From Palsa-883 sp963847615 (GTDB lineage: Bacteria > Pseudomonadota > Alphaproteobacteria > Acetobacterales > Acetobacteraceae), in contig CAWKAN010000025.1 in NCBI GenBank assembly GCA_963847615.1, forward strand, positions 434,001 through 498,000: 64,000 nucleotides of DNA, in the 5' to 3' direction. The number at the start of each line of letters is the position of its first letter. Within the stretch, counting starts at the first letter, position 1. The position numbers and the translations under genes were made by a program. Positions 15,706 to 26,006 of this stretch are shown piece by piece. The notes under the pieces are model-generated. The model did no database searches. It was not told the DNA's origin and was given only the letters and a program-made list of their open reading frames with translations.

Positions 15706-17271
15706 TCAGGCGCAACGTTCCTGCGCGACCAGCATCGGGCCGGCGGGGCCGCGCGCATCGGCCAGCACCTCGGGCCGCGCCAGCGCGCGCTCCAGGATGT
15801 CCATCGTCGCGCGGCCGACATAGTCACTGGCCGGATCGGTCGTCGCCACCGCTTCAAGATAGGCGCGCGCGATGATGCGGCCCAGCGGCGGCGGATTGTA
15901 GAGCAGCCGCTTGATCAGGAACGGGTTGAAGCTGAGCGGGTTGTAGCCGGCCTTCAAATAGCCCCGCCTGATCAGCAGTCGTTCCACCGGGGTGCCGGGC
16001 TGGATGCCGATGAAGAAGATGAACGGCAGCACCCGGTCGCGGCCGAACATGGCATACAGCTCGTTGATCCGCGCGATGGTCGCCTGCAACGTCTGAACCG
16101 TCTCGCCCGGCGCGTTCAGCGGCAGGTAGAGCTTGATCTGCTGGTCGGTGTGACCGTTCGCCTTCAGCATCCTGAACGCCGCCATCTGCTGGTCGAGGTG
16201 GTAGCCCAGCGTGAGCTGATCGATCATCTCCTGCGATCCGGTGAACGACAGATCGACGCTGCCCATGCCGCTGGCCCACAGCTTCCGCGCCAGCGCCGGC
16301 GTCAGGTGGTTGAGGCGAAGATAGCCGAACCAGGTGACCGCGGTCCGGCGCGCCAGCATCGCATCGAGAATCCGCTCGACGTGCTCGGTGCTTTGGCGCG
16401 TGGAGCAGAACTGCGCGTCGGTGAACCAGATGCGGCGGACGCCGTACTGCTTGTTCAGCGTCTCGACCTCCTTGGCCACCTCGTCGGGATCGCGGTAGCG
16501 CTGCCGGTGCCCCTCGATCTGGTTGTAGAGACAGAAATGGCACTGGAACGGGCAGCCGCGCTTGGTGTGCACGCCGATGTCGCCGTCGAGGTAGTCGCGA
16601 AAGGCGGGAAAGATCGTTTCGACGTAGCCGAAATCGACCGCGGTGAGCCTGGCCAGATCGAAGGTTTCGCCGCGCGCGCGATGACTGATCGCCCCGGCGC
16701 GGTCCTTGTAGAAGACCTCGCCCCGCGGCGCCGCGAAGCCGTCGACGATCGACAGCATGGCGTCCTCGCCCTCGCCGACGACGACCACGGTGTCGGAGGG
16801 GCATTTCGCCGCGACGTGCCGGGCGAAGATCGAGACGGCGGTGCCGCCGACGACGATGCGCGCCGCGGGCAGCAGTTTGCGGGCCAGGCGGAAGTAGCCG
16901 AAGTTGCGCAGCCGGCTGGCGACGTAGTCGTGGATGATGCGCAGCGCGTCCTTCGCCGCCTTCAGCCGGCGCCACCAGCGCGGCGAGTGGTCGAAGTTCA
17001 GCACCACGTCGAGCGCGTCATCCTCCGGGTGCGGCCCGAAGGACTGCATGTTGCGCCAGGAGAACGCGACGATGTCCGGAAGCTGCCGCATCAGGCGCTC
17101 GGTCAGGACGCGCTTGCGGTCCGCCGGCGCGACCACGGCCAGGTCGAGGATGTGCTGCTCAAGCGCCGGCCGCTGCTTGTGCACGTAGTCGGCGACGTAG
17201 ACGACGCCCCCGGGATAGATCTTCCAGCAGGGCAGGCGAACGTACAGAACGGAGCGGGCAACCACGGACAT
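15706..17271 (-). CDS. Radical SAM protein with B12-binding-type N-terminal region
   Basis: The 521-residue protein has the radical SAM cluster motif RGCPFQCHFC (Cys 240, 244 and 247), which binds the 4Fe-4S cluster that cleaves SAM. A ~230-residue alpha/beta region precedes it, ending in IVVGGTAVSIF and VVVVGEGEDAML, the pattern of cobalamin-binding radical SAM proteins, although I do not see a DxHxxG cobalamin motif. Length and layout resemble PhpK-type P-methyltransferases, but that is a weak guess. The start at 17271 is chosen for GGAGG at 17276-17280 over the longer frame to 17325. It stands alone with no obvious biosynthetic partners. Confidence 0.8.
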   Translation of the reverse strand: MSVVARSVLYVRLPCWKIYPGGVVYVADYVHKQRPALEQHILDLAVVAPADRKRVLTERLMRQLPDIVAFSWRNMQSFGPHPEDDALDVVLNFDHSPRWWRRLKAAKDALRIIHDYVASRLRNFGYFRLARKLLPAARIVVGGTAVSIFARHVAAKCPSDTVVVVGEGEDAMLSIVDGFAAPRGEVFYKDRAGAISHRARGETFDLARLTAVDFGYVETIFPAFRDYLDGDIGVHTKRGCPFQCHFCLYNQIEGHRQRYRDPDEVAKEVETLNKQYGVRRIWFTDAQFCSTRQSTEHVERILDAMLARRTAVTWFGYLRLNHLTPALARKLWASGMGSVDLSFTGSQEMIDQLTLGYHLDQQMAAFRMLKANGHTDQQIKLYLPLNAPGETVQTLQATIARINELYAMFGRDRVLPFIFFIGIQPGTPVERLLIRRGYLKAGYNPLSFNPFLIKRLLYNPPPLGRIIARAYLEAVATTDPASDYVGRATMDILERALARPEVLADARGPAGPMLVAQERCA

Positions 17272-17661
17272 CGAGCCTCCGTCGAGGAAGGCGGCCTTTG
17301 GGACATGCCCCGCGGCGCCGGGCATTGATGCAGATCATTGCCCCGCATGCCGCCAGCCAGGTCGTCCAGGCGGCACGGCGCGCCGGCGGCCCCTCGCCGC
17401 GACTGCGGCGGGGGAAAAATCGGGCGGGCGCGAAACCGACCGGCCGGGACGCGGCCGGCCCGGACGCGTCGTGGCCAGGATGCCGACCGGCAGGTCGCCG
17501 CGGCTGTTGCGGCGTGGTCCTTAACAGCACGGCACGGCTGGCAGGGCACGGCAGGCAGGCAGACATCGCGGCGATGCCGGCCATGACGGGAGCGCGGCAA
17601 GTGCGATAGAACGCCGGCGGGGACCGCAACATCCCCGCATCCGCAAGGAACCCCCCACCGC
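17272..17661. other. Divergent intergenic region
   Basis: These 390 bp separate the divergent radical SAM and aroE genes and should hold both promoters. GGCACGG/GGCAGG short repeats occur around 17530-17562. No promoter or gene could be supported. Confidence 0.4.
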
Positions 17662-18531
17662 ATGCCGACACCCACCGCCCCCGGCTTCCTGATCGGCCTC
17701 ATCGGCGCCGGCATCCAGGCGTCGCGCAGCCCTGCCCTGCACGAGGCGGAGGCGGCGGCGCAAGGCGTGCGCTACTTCTACCGGCTGATCGACCTGGAGG
17801 TCCTCGGCCTCGGCGCCGATGCGCTGGCGGATCTGCTGACCGCGGCCGAACGCATGGGCTTCGCCGGGCTGAACATCACGCATCCCTGCAAGCAGACGGT
17901 GCTGCCCCTGCTGCACGAACTGTCGCCCGACGCCCGCGCGCTCGGCGCGGTCAACACCGTGGTGCTGCGCGACGGCCGGCGGATCGGTCACAACACCGAC
18001 TGGTTCGGTTTCGCCGAGAGTTTCCGCCGCGGCCTGCCCGACGTCGCCCGCAGGCGCGTGGTGCAACTCGGCGCCGGCGGCGCCGGCGCGGCGGTGGCGC
18101 ACGCCGCGCTGACCGTGGGGGTGCAGCACCTGACCCTCATCGACACCGATCCCGCCCGCGCCGCCGCCGTCGCCGATGGGCTGGGCACGCGCTTCGGCGC
18201 CGGGCGCGTCACGGCGGGGAGCGACCTCGCCGCCGCGGTCGCCGCTTCCGACGGGGTGATCAACGCCACGCCGATCGGGATGGCGAACTACCCCGGCCTG
18301 CCGCTGCCGGCCACGCTGCTGCGCCCGGCGCTCTGGGTCGCCGAGATCGTCTACTTCCCGATGCAGACCGCGCTGCTGCGCACCGCCCGCGCGCTCGGCT
18401 GCCGCACGCTGGATGGCGGCGGCATGGCGGTGTTCCAGGCGGTCGAGGCGTTCCGCCTGTTCACCGGGATCACCCCCGACGCGGAGCGCATGCGCCGTCA
18501 CTTTGCCGCAATGGATGGGCTGGTTCAGTAA
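17662..18531 (+). CDS. aroE: Shikimate (quinate/shikimate) dehydrogenase
   Basis: This enzyme interconverts 3-dehydroshikimate and shikimate with a nicotinamide cofactor in the cytoplasm. In the 289-residue protein the substrate loop SRS is at 21-23, the catalytic NITHPCK at 71-77 (Lys77), NTDW at 111-114 and the nucleotide loop GAGGAG at 137-142. The HPCKQ form of the lysine motif is closer to quinate/shikimate dehydrogenases than to classic AroE (NVTIPFK), so a catabolic or dual role is possible. The ATG at 17662 is preceded by AAGGAA. It is monocistronic; the next gene is 331 bp away. Confidence 0.92.
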   Translation: MPTPTAPGFLIGLIGAGIQASRSPALHEAEAAAQGVRYFYRLIDLEVLGLGADALADLLTAAERMGFAGLNITHPCKQTVLPLLHELSPDARALGAVNTVVLRDGRRIGHNTDWFGFAESFRRGLPDVARRRVVQLGAGGAGAAVAHAALTVGVQHLTLIDTDPARAAAVADGLGTRFGAGRVTAGSDLAAAVAASDGVINATPIGMANYPGLPLPATLLRPALWVAEIVYFPMQTALLRTARALGCRTLDGGGMAVFQAVEAFRLFTGITPDAERMRRHFAAMDGLVQ

Positions 18532-18862
18532 CGGTTCGGTTCGCTGCCGGGGTTGGCGTGCGCGATCGCCGGTTCGTGCCGCTTCAGCGCGGCCTCGCCG
18601 GCCACGCGCAAGATCCGTTGCATCCGAAACGATCTGGCATCCGACAGGCTGCGCCCATCGCCCCGGCGCCGCTGCGTCAGCCCGCCCCTTCTCCTGTCGT
18701 TCCATCCGCTCGAGACGCCGAAGCGCCGGTTTTCGTGTTCCCCCGGTTGTCGTTCGCTGCGCGACCGACTATTGAGCGCACAGGGGCAAATGGAACCGAT
18801 CTGGGGATAGCGCGTCGCCAGAGCGGGCACAGTACGCGCTGCCAGGGTAAGGACGCACACAA
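18532..18862. other. Intergenic region, promoter of the liv-type operon
   Basis: This 331-bp stretch holds no gene I can support. It should contain the promoter of the ABC operon starting at 18863, with ribosome-binding site AAGGA near 18849. No terminator for aroE is apparent. Confidence 0.4.
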
Positions 18863-20215
18863 ATGAACCGACAGACACGCACTCCCCTCATTGCGCGCCG
18901 CAGCATGCTGCAGGCGGGCCTTGGACTGGCCGGCGGCCTCGCACTTCCGGGCCTCGGGATCGAACGCGCCATGGCGCAAGGACTGCCGGCGAAGATCGGC
19001 ACCTTCCCCGAGGGCGCCAGCGGCCCCTCGGTGTTCGTCGGCATCACCACGCCGCTGACCGGTCCCTATTCGGCCGACGGCACGGACGAGCAGCTCGGCT
19101 ACGAGCTGGCGATCGCCGAGATCAATGCCGGCAGCCCGATCGCGCGCAAATGGGGCCTGAAGGGCAAGGGCGTGCTGGGCAAGACGGTCAAATACGGCGT
19201 CGCCGATTCTGAAACCAAGCCGAACGTCGCGGTGCAGGCGCAGACCCAGTTCATCCAGCGCGACAAGGCGATCATGATCACCGGCTCGGTCAGCAGCGCC
19301 ACCGCGATCGCGCTGGAGGAACTGGCGCAGCGCGACAAGGTGCTGAACATGGTCGGCCTGTCGGGATCGAACGACACCACCGGCAAGAACTGCCAGCGCT
19401 ACGGCTTCCGCTCGCAGCCCTCGGCCTACATGGCCTGCAAGGCGCTCGGCCCGGTGCTGGCCAAGGCGCTCGGCAGCGGCAAGAAGGCGGCCTACCTGGT
19501 GCCGGACTACAGCTACGGCCATTCGGTGTTCGACAGCTTCAGCCAGTCGGTCAGCCAGTCCGGCTGGACCGTATCGACCCAGCAGGTGGTGCCGCTCGGC
19601 ACGACCGATTTCAGCTCCGCCCTGCTCAATATTGCCAACAGCGGCGCCGACGTGTTCGTCAACATCGCCTTCGGCGCCGACGCCGTCGCCTCGACCAAAC
19701 AGGCCCAGCAGTTCGGCGTGATGCAGAAGATGAAGCTGGTGGTGCCGAATATTTCCTCGTTCCAGGCGAAGGAACTCGGCGCGGCGCTGATGCAGGGGGT
19801 CTACGGCACGTTCGACTTCTGGTGGACGCTGCAGGACCAGTATCCGTTGGCCAAGGACTTCGTGCAGGCCTTCCTCGCCAAGCACAACTACCACCCGCGC
19901 TGGGGCGCCCATATCGCCTACATGCAGACACTGCTTTGGGCGGTATCGGTGGAACGGGCGAAGACGTTCAACCCGGTCGCGGTGATCAAGACGCTCGAGG
20001 CCTCGAAATCGGCGCCGTATGAAACCACGCTCGGCAAGGTGTGGTACCGCGCGGAGGATCACCAGCTGGTCCGCCCGGTTCCCGTCGTGGTCGGCAAGAC
20101 CCCCGGGGCGATGAAGAACCCGGACGACTTCTACGAGGTGGTCGAGGTGGTGCCCGGCGAAGGGTTGATGCAGCCGTTCGCGGAGACCGGATGCCACATG
20201 GGCGCCTACAGCTAA
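18863..20215 (+). CDS. Branched-chain amino-acid-type ABC transporter substrate-binding protein
   Basis: This is a periplasmic binding protein of the LivK/Peripla_BP_6 family (450 aa). The N-terminus has an RRSMLQAGLGLAGGLALPGL segment that reads as a Tat-type signal, with probable cleavage near AMAQG. The family landmarks GITTPLTGPYSADG, QTQFIQRDKAIMITGSVSSA and KAAYLVPDYSYGHSV are present. It is the first gene of a four-gene operon with both permeases and both ATPases, so the system looks complete. The actual ligand (amino acid, amide, urea or aromatic acid) cannot be read from the sequence. No regulator lies next to it. Confidence 0.93.
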   Translation: MNRQTRTPLIARRSMLQAGLGLAGGLALPGLGIERAMAQGLPAKIGTFPEGASGPSVFVGITTPLTGPYSADGTDEQLGYELAIAEINAGSPIARKWGLKGKGVLGKTVKYGVADSETKPNVAVQAQTQFIQRDKAIMITGSVSSATAIALEELAQRDKVLNMVGLSGSNDTTGKNCQRYGFRSQPSAYMACKALGPVLAKALGSGKKAAYLVPDYSYGHSVFDSFSQSVSQSGWTVSTQQVVPLGTTDFSSALLNIANSGADVFVNIAFGADAVASTKQAQQFGVMQKMKLVVPNISSFQAKELGAALMQGVYGTFDFWWTLQDQYPLAKDFVQAFLAKHNYHPRWGAHIAYMQTLLWAVSVERAKTFNPVAVIKTLEASKSAPYETTLGKVWYRAEDHQLVRPVPVVVGKTPGAMKNPDDFYEVVEVVPGEGLMQPFAETGCHMGAYS

Positions 20216-20239
20216 GCCCGGCCGAACACCACCACCGCC

Positions 20240-21115
20240 ATGCCCAGCCTGCCGCTGCTGTTGTCCCAGGCCTTCAACGGCCTGGCTCTGGGCTCCATGC
20301 TGGCGCTGGTCAGCAGTGGGCTGACCATCATCCTCGGCACGCTGGGCGTGTTGAACTTCGCGCACGGCGCCCTGTTCATGCTGGGCGCCTATGCCGCCTA
20401 TGTCACCTTGCAGGGCACCGATTCGTTCGTGCTGGCGCTGCTGGTGGGCTCGGTCTTCATGCTGCTGGTCGGCGTGCTGATGGAACGGGTCCTGGTGCGC
20501 CTGTTCTACAGCCGCCCGCCGGAGGACCAGATCCTCGTCACCTTCGGCGCCGGCATCGTGCTGGTCGAGGCGGTGCGCGCGATCTTCGGCGGCAACAGCC
20601 AGCGCGTGCCGGTGCCCAGCTGGGGCGAAGGCGTCACCCAGCTCGGCTTCCTGATCTACCCGACCTACCGGCTGGAGCTGATCGGCATCATCGCGCTGAC
20701 GCTCGGCGGGCTGTGGCTGGTGCTTTACCGCACCTCAATCGGCCTGGTGGTGCGCGCCGGGATCGAGGATGCCGGCATGGTCGGCATCCTGGGGATCAAT
20801 GTCCGGCGCGCCTTCCTGCTGGTGTTTGCGATCGGCGTGGTGGCGGCGGGCTTCGCCGGCATGCTGTACGCGCCGATCGTGTCGGTGACGCCGGACATGG
20901 GCGGCAGCTTCCTGGTGGAATCCTTCGTCGTCATCGTGGTCGGCGGCCTGGGGTCGTTTCCCGGCGCGGTGCTCGGCGGGCTGATCGCCGGGGAGATCAT
21001 CAGCCTCACCAGCGCCTTCGATGCCGCCTATTCCGACGTGATGCTGTACGCGGTGATGGCGCTGCTGTTGGTGGTTCGCCCGCAGGGCCTGTTCGGCACC
21101 GAAGGCCGCGTATGA
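20240..21115 (+). CDS. livH: LivH-type ABC permease
   Basis: The 291-residue inner-membrane permease of the branched-chain amino-acid transporter family has about eight hydrophobic segments. It shows the GLALGSMLALVSSGLTIILG start, the LNFAHGALFMLGAY helix and the VESFVVIVVGGLGSFPGAVLGG segment that contacts the ATPase. It starts 24 bp after the binding-protein stop. It would pair with the LivM half of the fusion protein encoded 157 bp downstream. Confidence 0.94.
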   Translation: MPSLPLLLSQAFNGLALGSMLALVSSGLTIILGTLGVLNFAHGALFMLGAYAAYVTLQGTDSFVLALLVGSVFMLLVGVLMERVLVRLFYSRPPEDQILVTFGAGIVLVEAVRAIFGGNSQRVPVPSWGEGVTQLGFLIYPTYRLELIGIIALTLGGLWLVLYRTSIGLVVRAGIEDAGMVGILGINVRRAFLLVFAIGVVAAGFAGMLYAPIVSVTPDMGGSFLVESFVVIVVGGLGSFPGAVLGGLIAGEIISLTSAFDAAYSDVMLYAVMALLLVVRPQGLFGTEGRV

Positions 21116-21272
21116 GGCAAAGCGACCGGACTGACGCGCCTTCCGTCAAGTCGGACGGTTGGCATCGCGCGCCTGGTTGCTTCGGCGAACCAGCCCGCCG
21201 CCGCGCGCCAGGCCAGGACCCATGCCAGCGGCAAGACGATCTGATGCAGAGCCAAACAGGCGGGCTTCCGGC

Positions 21273-23106
21273 ATGAGGCGCCTGCCGTTCCTGCCGGAAC
21301 TGTCGCTGGTCGTTGCGCTGGCGGCGATGCCGTTCGTCTTGCCCTATCTCGGCGGCTCGTACGACCTGATGGAGCGGGTGTTGGACTGGGGCCTGCTGGG
21401 CCTCGGCTTCGACCTGCTGTTCGGCTGGACCGGGCTGCTGTCGTTCGGCCAGGCGGCGTTCTTCGGCACCGGCGGCTTCGTCGCCGCCTGGCTGCTGGTG
21501 AACCACGTCATCGGCAGCGTCTGGATCGCGCTGTTCCTCGGCACCGTGGCCGCCGGCGGGTTCGGCCTGCTGGTCGGCACCCTGGCGGTGCGGCGCATCG
21601 GCATCTATTTCGCCATGATCACCCTGGCGTTCGGCCAGATGGCCTACTTCCTGGAGAACTCGCCGCTGTCGGCCTACACCGGCGGCGAGAACGGCCTGCC
21701 CGGCGTGCCGGTGCCCAGCATCGGTTTCGGCGCGGCATCGTTTCCGATCGCCACCGGGCTGCCGATGTACTGGCTGCTGGCGGCGTTCTTCCTCGCGGGC
21801 TTCATCCTCGCGCGGCGCATCGCGCATTCCCCGTTCGGCCTGGTGCTGCGCGCGATCAAGGAGAACACCGCCCGCGCCGCGATGATCGGCCACGCGGTGC
21901 CGCAGTACAAGCTCGCCGCCTTCGTCATCGCGGCGCTGTATGCCGGCCTCGCCGGCGGTCTGCTGGGCGTGTTCCAGAGCTACATGCCGCCCGATGCCTT
22001 CGCGCTCGACACCTCCGCCCAGCTCGTCGTGCAGACCATCATCGGCGGCGTCGGCACGCTGATCGGCCCCGCGGTCGGCGCGGCGATCTGGCTGTGGCTG
22101 CGCGACAACCTGCAGATGGTGCCGCACGTCGGCGCGCTGTGGAAACTGATCCTGGGCGTGATCTTCGTCGTGCTGGTGACGGTGCTGCGTCGCGGCATCT
22201 GCGGCGAGATCCGCCACCGCGCCACCCGCCGCGCCCGTGCCGCCGCCGAGGCCCTGGCGCAGGCCGAGGGCGCGGCCCGCCCGGCCGGCGAACTGCGCGA
22301 AGTGCGGGCCATGCCGATGCCGCTGACCGCACCGCTGATCCACGCCACCCCCGGCCTGCCGGCGCTGCGCGCGATCGACCTTGCCAAGCATTATGGCGGC
22401 ATCCGCGCGGTCGATGGCGTTTCGTTCGAGGTGCCGCAGAGCTCGATCCACGCGGTGATCGGCCCGAACGGCGCCGGCAAGTCGACGCTGTTCAAGATGC
22501 TGCTGGACGAGGTGCACCCCACCGCCGGCGAGGTGCGGCTGTTCGGCCGGCGCATCACCGGGATGGGTGCGACGCGCACCGCGCAGCTCGGCATCGGCAA
22601 GAGCAACCAGCTCAACCAGTTGTTCCTGGACCTGACGGTGCGGGAGAACCTGCGCATCGCCGCGCTGGCGCGCCGGCGCGGCTCGTTCCGGGCGGATATC
22701 CTGCGCGGCGCCGACAGCATCGCCGCGGTCGAACGGCAGATCGAAGCGGCGCTGACCACCGTCGAACTGGGCGAACGGGCGGAGACGCCGGTCCACGTGC
22801 TGGCCTACGGCGAGAAGCGGCGGCTGGAGATCGGCATCGCGCTGGCCACCGGGCCCAACGTGCTGCTGCTCGACGAGCCGCTGGCCGGCATGAGCCCGGA
22901 GGAACGCATCAGCACCCGCGCGCTGATCCGCGAGATCGGGCGCAGCCGCACGCTGCTGATCGTCGAGCACGACATGGACGCGGTGTTCGATCTCGCCGAG
23001 CGGATCACGGTGCTCTACGACGGCACCCTGCTGGCCGACGGCACGCCCGATGAAATCCAGCGCAACCAGGCGGTGCAGGACGCCTATCTTGGGGGGCTGC
23101 ACGAAC

Positions 23107-23120
<14 letters not shown>
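21273..23120 (+). CDS. Fused LivM permease - LivG ATPase
   Basis: One 615-residue protein carries both a permease and an ATPase. Residues 1-310 form the LivM permease, with LLGLGFDLLFGWTGLLSFGQ and the TGGENGLPGV loop. A ~40-residue charged linker follows (RRARAAAEALAQAEG). From about residue 365 comes a LivG ATPase, with Walker A GPNGAGKST, the signature region LAYGEKRRLEIG in its usual non-LSGGQ form, and Walker B VLLLDEP. Such fusions are known in alphaproteobacterial liv systems. ATG 21273 is used; the frame upstream is open but out of character. The end overlaps livF by 14 bp. Confidence 0.93.
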
Positions 23121-23805
<685 letters not shown>

Positions 23806-23847
23806 TACCAGGCGTCCGAATGATCGACTCTCCGGTCGTACCCGTAT

Positions 23848-23878
23848 CGTCATGCCGGCCCCCGGGTCCGGCATGACG
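23848..23878 (+). terminator. Hairpin after livF
   Basis: CGTCATGCCGG pairs with CCGGCATGACG across a 9-nt loop, an 11-bp perfect stem 43 bp after the livF stop. No T tract follows, so it may be a REP-like hairpin or a processing barrier instead of a classic terminator. Confidence 0.6.
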
Positions 23879-23917
23879 AGGGCGCGGCGCCGATCGGTCA
23901 ATCCTTTCGCCGGCTGG

Positions 23918-25828
23918 TATGAATCGCGGTAGGGACGCGCATTACTGCGCGCCCCCCGCACAGAGCCGTACGAGCGGCATTCCCGCATACGGCTCCCACC
24001 TCGGGTGTTTGACGGCGAAGCGTTGCTCGGGCCAGGGATGGAGGATGCGCGGCTTCGGCAGGAAGTCCTCTGCCAGCCGCTTGATCCGCTCCCACGTCGT
24101 CTTGTCGCGCTGCCCGCGTCGCCGAAGCGACCGCCGCCAGAGCCGAACCACGCAGTCGCGGAAAGTCTGGAGAGCACGGATGTTGGTCGGCACCGCGTGA
24201 TAGGCAAAATACCCGGTGACCACCTGTCGCAGCCACTCCCCTTGTCGGGGGATCGGCTGGTGCATCCGCCGCCGCATTTCCTCCGTCACCGCCAGAAGCT
24301 TCGCCTGCAACCGGTCGCGCCGGGATTTCCGCCATAGCAGGAACTTGCCACGTCGCGACTTGCCGCAGATCAAGGTAAAGCCCAGGAAGTTGAAAGTTTC
24401 CGGCCTGCCCAGCCCGCGCCTTTCTCTCCGCTCCGCCGCTCGGCGGCCGAATTCGATCAGGCGGGTCTTCTCCGGATGCAGCGTCAGTGCGAACTCTTCC
24501 AGACGTGCTCGCATCATTCCGAGGAACCGATGGGCATCGGCCTCGTGCTCGAACCCCACGACGATATCGTCCGCGTAGCGCACGACGATCATGTCGCCGG
24601 TGGCCTCCCGCTGTCGCCAGCGGTTGGCCCAGAGATCGAAGACGTAGTGCAGGTAGATATTCGCGAGCAGCGGCGAGATTACCGACCCCTGCCCGGTTCC
24701 CCTTTCACTGACAGTTACAACCTCGTCTTCGAGAATACCCGCCCTCAGCCATTTCTGGATCAGGCGGATGATGCGGCGGTCGCCGACCCGGTGCTCCACG
24801 AACCGGACCAGCCACTCCTGGCTGACCATATCGAAGAATGACCGGATGTCGGCGTCCAGTATCCAGTTCACCTTGGTGTTGCCGATCCCAACCACCAGGG
24901 CATCCAGCGCATCGTGCTGGCTGCGTCCGGGGCGGAACCCATACGAGAACCCGAGGAAGTCTTCCTCGTAGATCGCATTCAGCACCATCGCGACCGCGCG
25001 CTGGACAATCTTGTCCTCCAGCGCGGCAATCGCCAGCGGACGCTGTCGCCCATCCGGCTTCGGTATGAACCTCCTCCGGGATGGTTGCGCCCGATACGCT
25101 CCCCGATGGACCCGGTCGTGCAGGTCCTCGATCCTGTGATCGAGGTCTGTCTCGTAGTCCTGCCACGTCAGCCCGTCCGCTCCGGGAGCAGCATCCCGCC
25201 TGAGGGCATAGAACGCCGTCCGCAGCATCGGGACATCGACATGGTGGAGAAGCGCGGTGAACCTTTCCTTCTTCCTTTCCTTCGCAGCTTTCCGTATGCG
25301 GTCCAGCCCCTGTGACACGCTTGCCCGGTCCTGTGCCCGGCGCGTGCGCTGCTGGCCCACATTTCCCTCGGCCCCGGCCCTTGGCTCCACCCGCTCCGCA
25401 TCCGGTTGCCCGGAGTTGTTCGCAGGCTTCACAGCTACTATGGCCAGGTCTGACTTCTCACCCCCGTGCATCGCCGGCTACGGCTCCTCACCTTCCCGAC
25501 GCGGACCGGCAGTTTGCGCCACCGGCCAAGAATGAGATCTCTCGGTTCCCGAACAAGAAGCGTCCATGCATGCTGGGGTCTCTGACCGCGCCGGGTCGCC
25601 CACCGCTCGCGATAGCGCAGCAGGACGTGTTGCCTTCCAGGTTGGTAACCCTGTCGGCACCCGGGATTTCGGCCTTACGCGGCTCAATGGCCAGCCTGCA
25701 CGCTCCCCTGCCGACGCTTCGCCCTGCCCCTCGCGGAACACGACGCACGGCGCGGGGCCGGCGTGACTCGCTAGGTCTTCACCGTAGTGGACTTTCACCT
25801 CCTGCTCCTTGCCGGTCTCCCGACGCAC
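23918..25828 (-). mobile_element. Group II intron (class C-like), complete
   Basis: The 1.9-kb element starts GTGCG at 25828 (minus strand), the group II 5' consensus. It encodes a reverse transcriptase and contains a domain V hairpin, GAGCCGTATGCGG with its complement, at 23963-23995. The 3' end is set at about 23918 (ATTCAT), based on distance from domain V, with an uncertainty of a few bases. The 5' exon is the perfect 21-bp-stem hairpin at 25829-25877; insertion exactly at the foot of a hairpin and lack of an endonuclease domain are marks of group IIC introns. Exon-binding sites and domain VI were not resolved. Confidence 0.85.
23942..25471 (-). CDS. ltrA: Group II intron reverse transcriptase/maturase
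   Basis: This intron-encoded protein helps splicing and copies the intron into new sites. The 509-residue product has an N-terminal basic region, RT blocks with FIPKPDGRQRPLAI near 135-149, GFSYGFRPGRSQHDAL, GTGQGSVISPLLANIYL and the catalytic YADD at 299-302. A maturase (X) domain around ITGYFAYH-like sequence follows. No HNH endonuclease domain is present. The reading frame runs through domain V: its last ~20 residues (PYAGMPLVRLC and onward) are the translated RNA hairpin, so the functional C-terminus may lie earlier. ATG 25471 has a GGAAGGTGAGGAG purine run upstream. Confidence 0.92.
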   Translation of the reverse strand: MHGGEKSDLAIVAVKPANNSGQPDAERVEPRAGAEGNVGQQRTRRAQDRASVSQGLDRIRKAAKERKKERFTALLHHVDVPMLRTAFYALRRDAAPGADGLTWQDYETDLDHRIEDLHDRVHRGAYRAQPSRRRFIPKPDGRQRPLAIAALEDKIVQRAVAMVLNAIYEEDFLGFSYGFRPGRSQHDALDALVVGIGNTKVNWILDADIRSFFDMVSQEWLVRFVEHRVGDRRIIRLIQKWLRAGILEDEVVTVSERGTGQGSVISPLLANIYLHYVFDLWANRWRQREATGDMIVVRYADDIVVGFEHEADAHRFLGMMRARLEEFALTLHPEKTRLIEFGRRAAERRERRGLGRPETFNFLGFTLICGKSRRGKFLLWRKSRRDRLQAKLLAVTEEMRRRMHQPIPRQGEWLRQVVTGYFAYHAVPTNIRALQTFRDCVVRLWRRSLRRRGQRDKTTWERIKRLAEDFLPKPRILHPWPEQRFAVKHPRWEPYAGMPLVRLCAGGAQ

Positions 25829-25877
25829 TACCAGCGGCCCGAAATGATGACTCTTGCATCATTTCGGGCCGCTGGTA
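25829..25877 (-). terminator. Perfect hairpin, terminator-like, target of the group II intron
   Basis: Two 21-nt arms (TACCAGCGGCCCGAAATGATG and its exact complement) enclose a 7-nt loop. It lies about 130 bp after the TonB-receptor stop, and the intron starts at the very next base. No T tract follows. The inner 13-bp stem is identical to that at 15568-15600. Confidence 0.75.
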
Positions 25878-25929
25878 CCGCGCGCGGGGTTGCCCGGGGA
25901 GTTGGGGGCGGCCGCGCGCAAGGCAAGAC

Positions 25930-25986
25930 TCATACCGACGGCCCGACGCCGGCCGATCGGTCAGCCATTAGGGCCGTTGGTATGAG
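25930..25986 (-). repeat. ~55-bp dispersed palindromic repeat, copy 2
   Basis: On the minus strand it reads CTCATACCAACGGCCCT, then the GGCTGACCGATCGGCCGG core, then GGGCCGTCGGTATGAG. The outer 16 bp are nearly perfect inverted repeats. It lies 21 bp after the TonB-receptor stop and matches 14343-14393. A weaker relative borders the 3' end of the group II intron (about 23884-23920). Confidence 0.8.
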
Positions 25987-26006
25987 AGGCGCGCGGCGCG
26001 ATCCGG

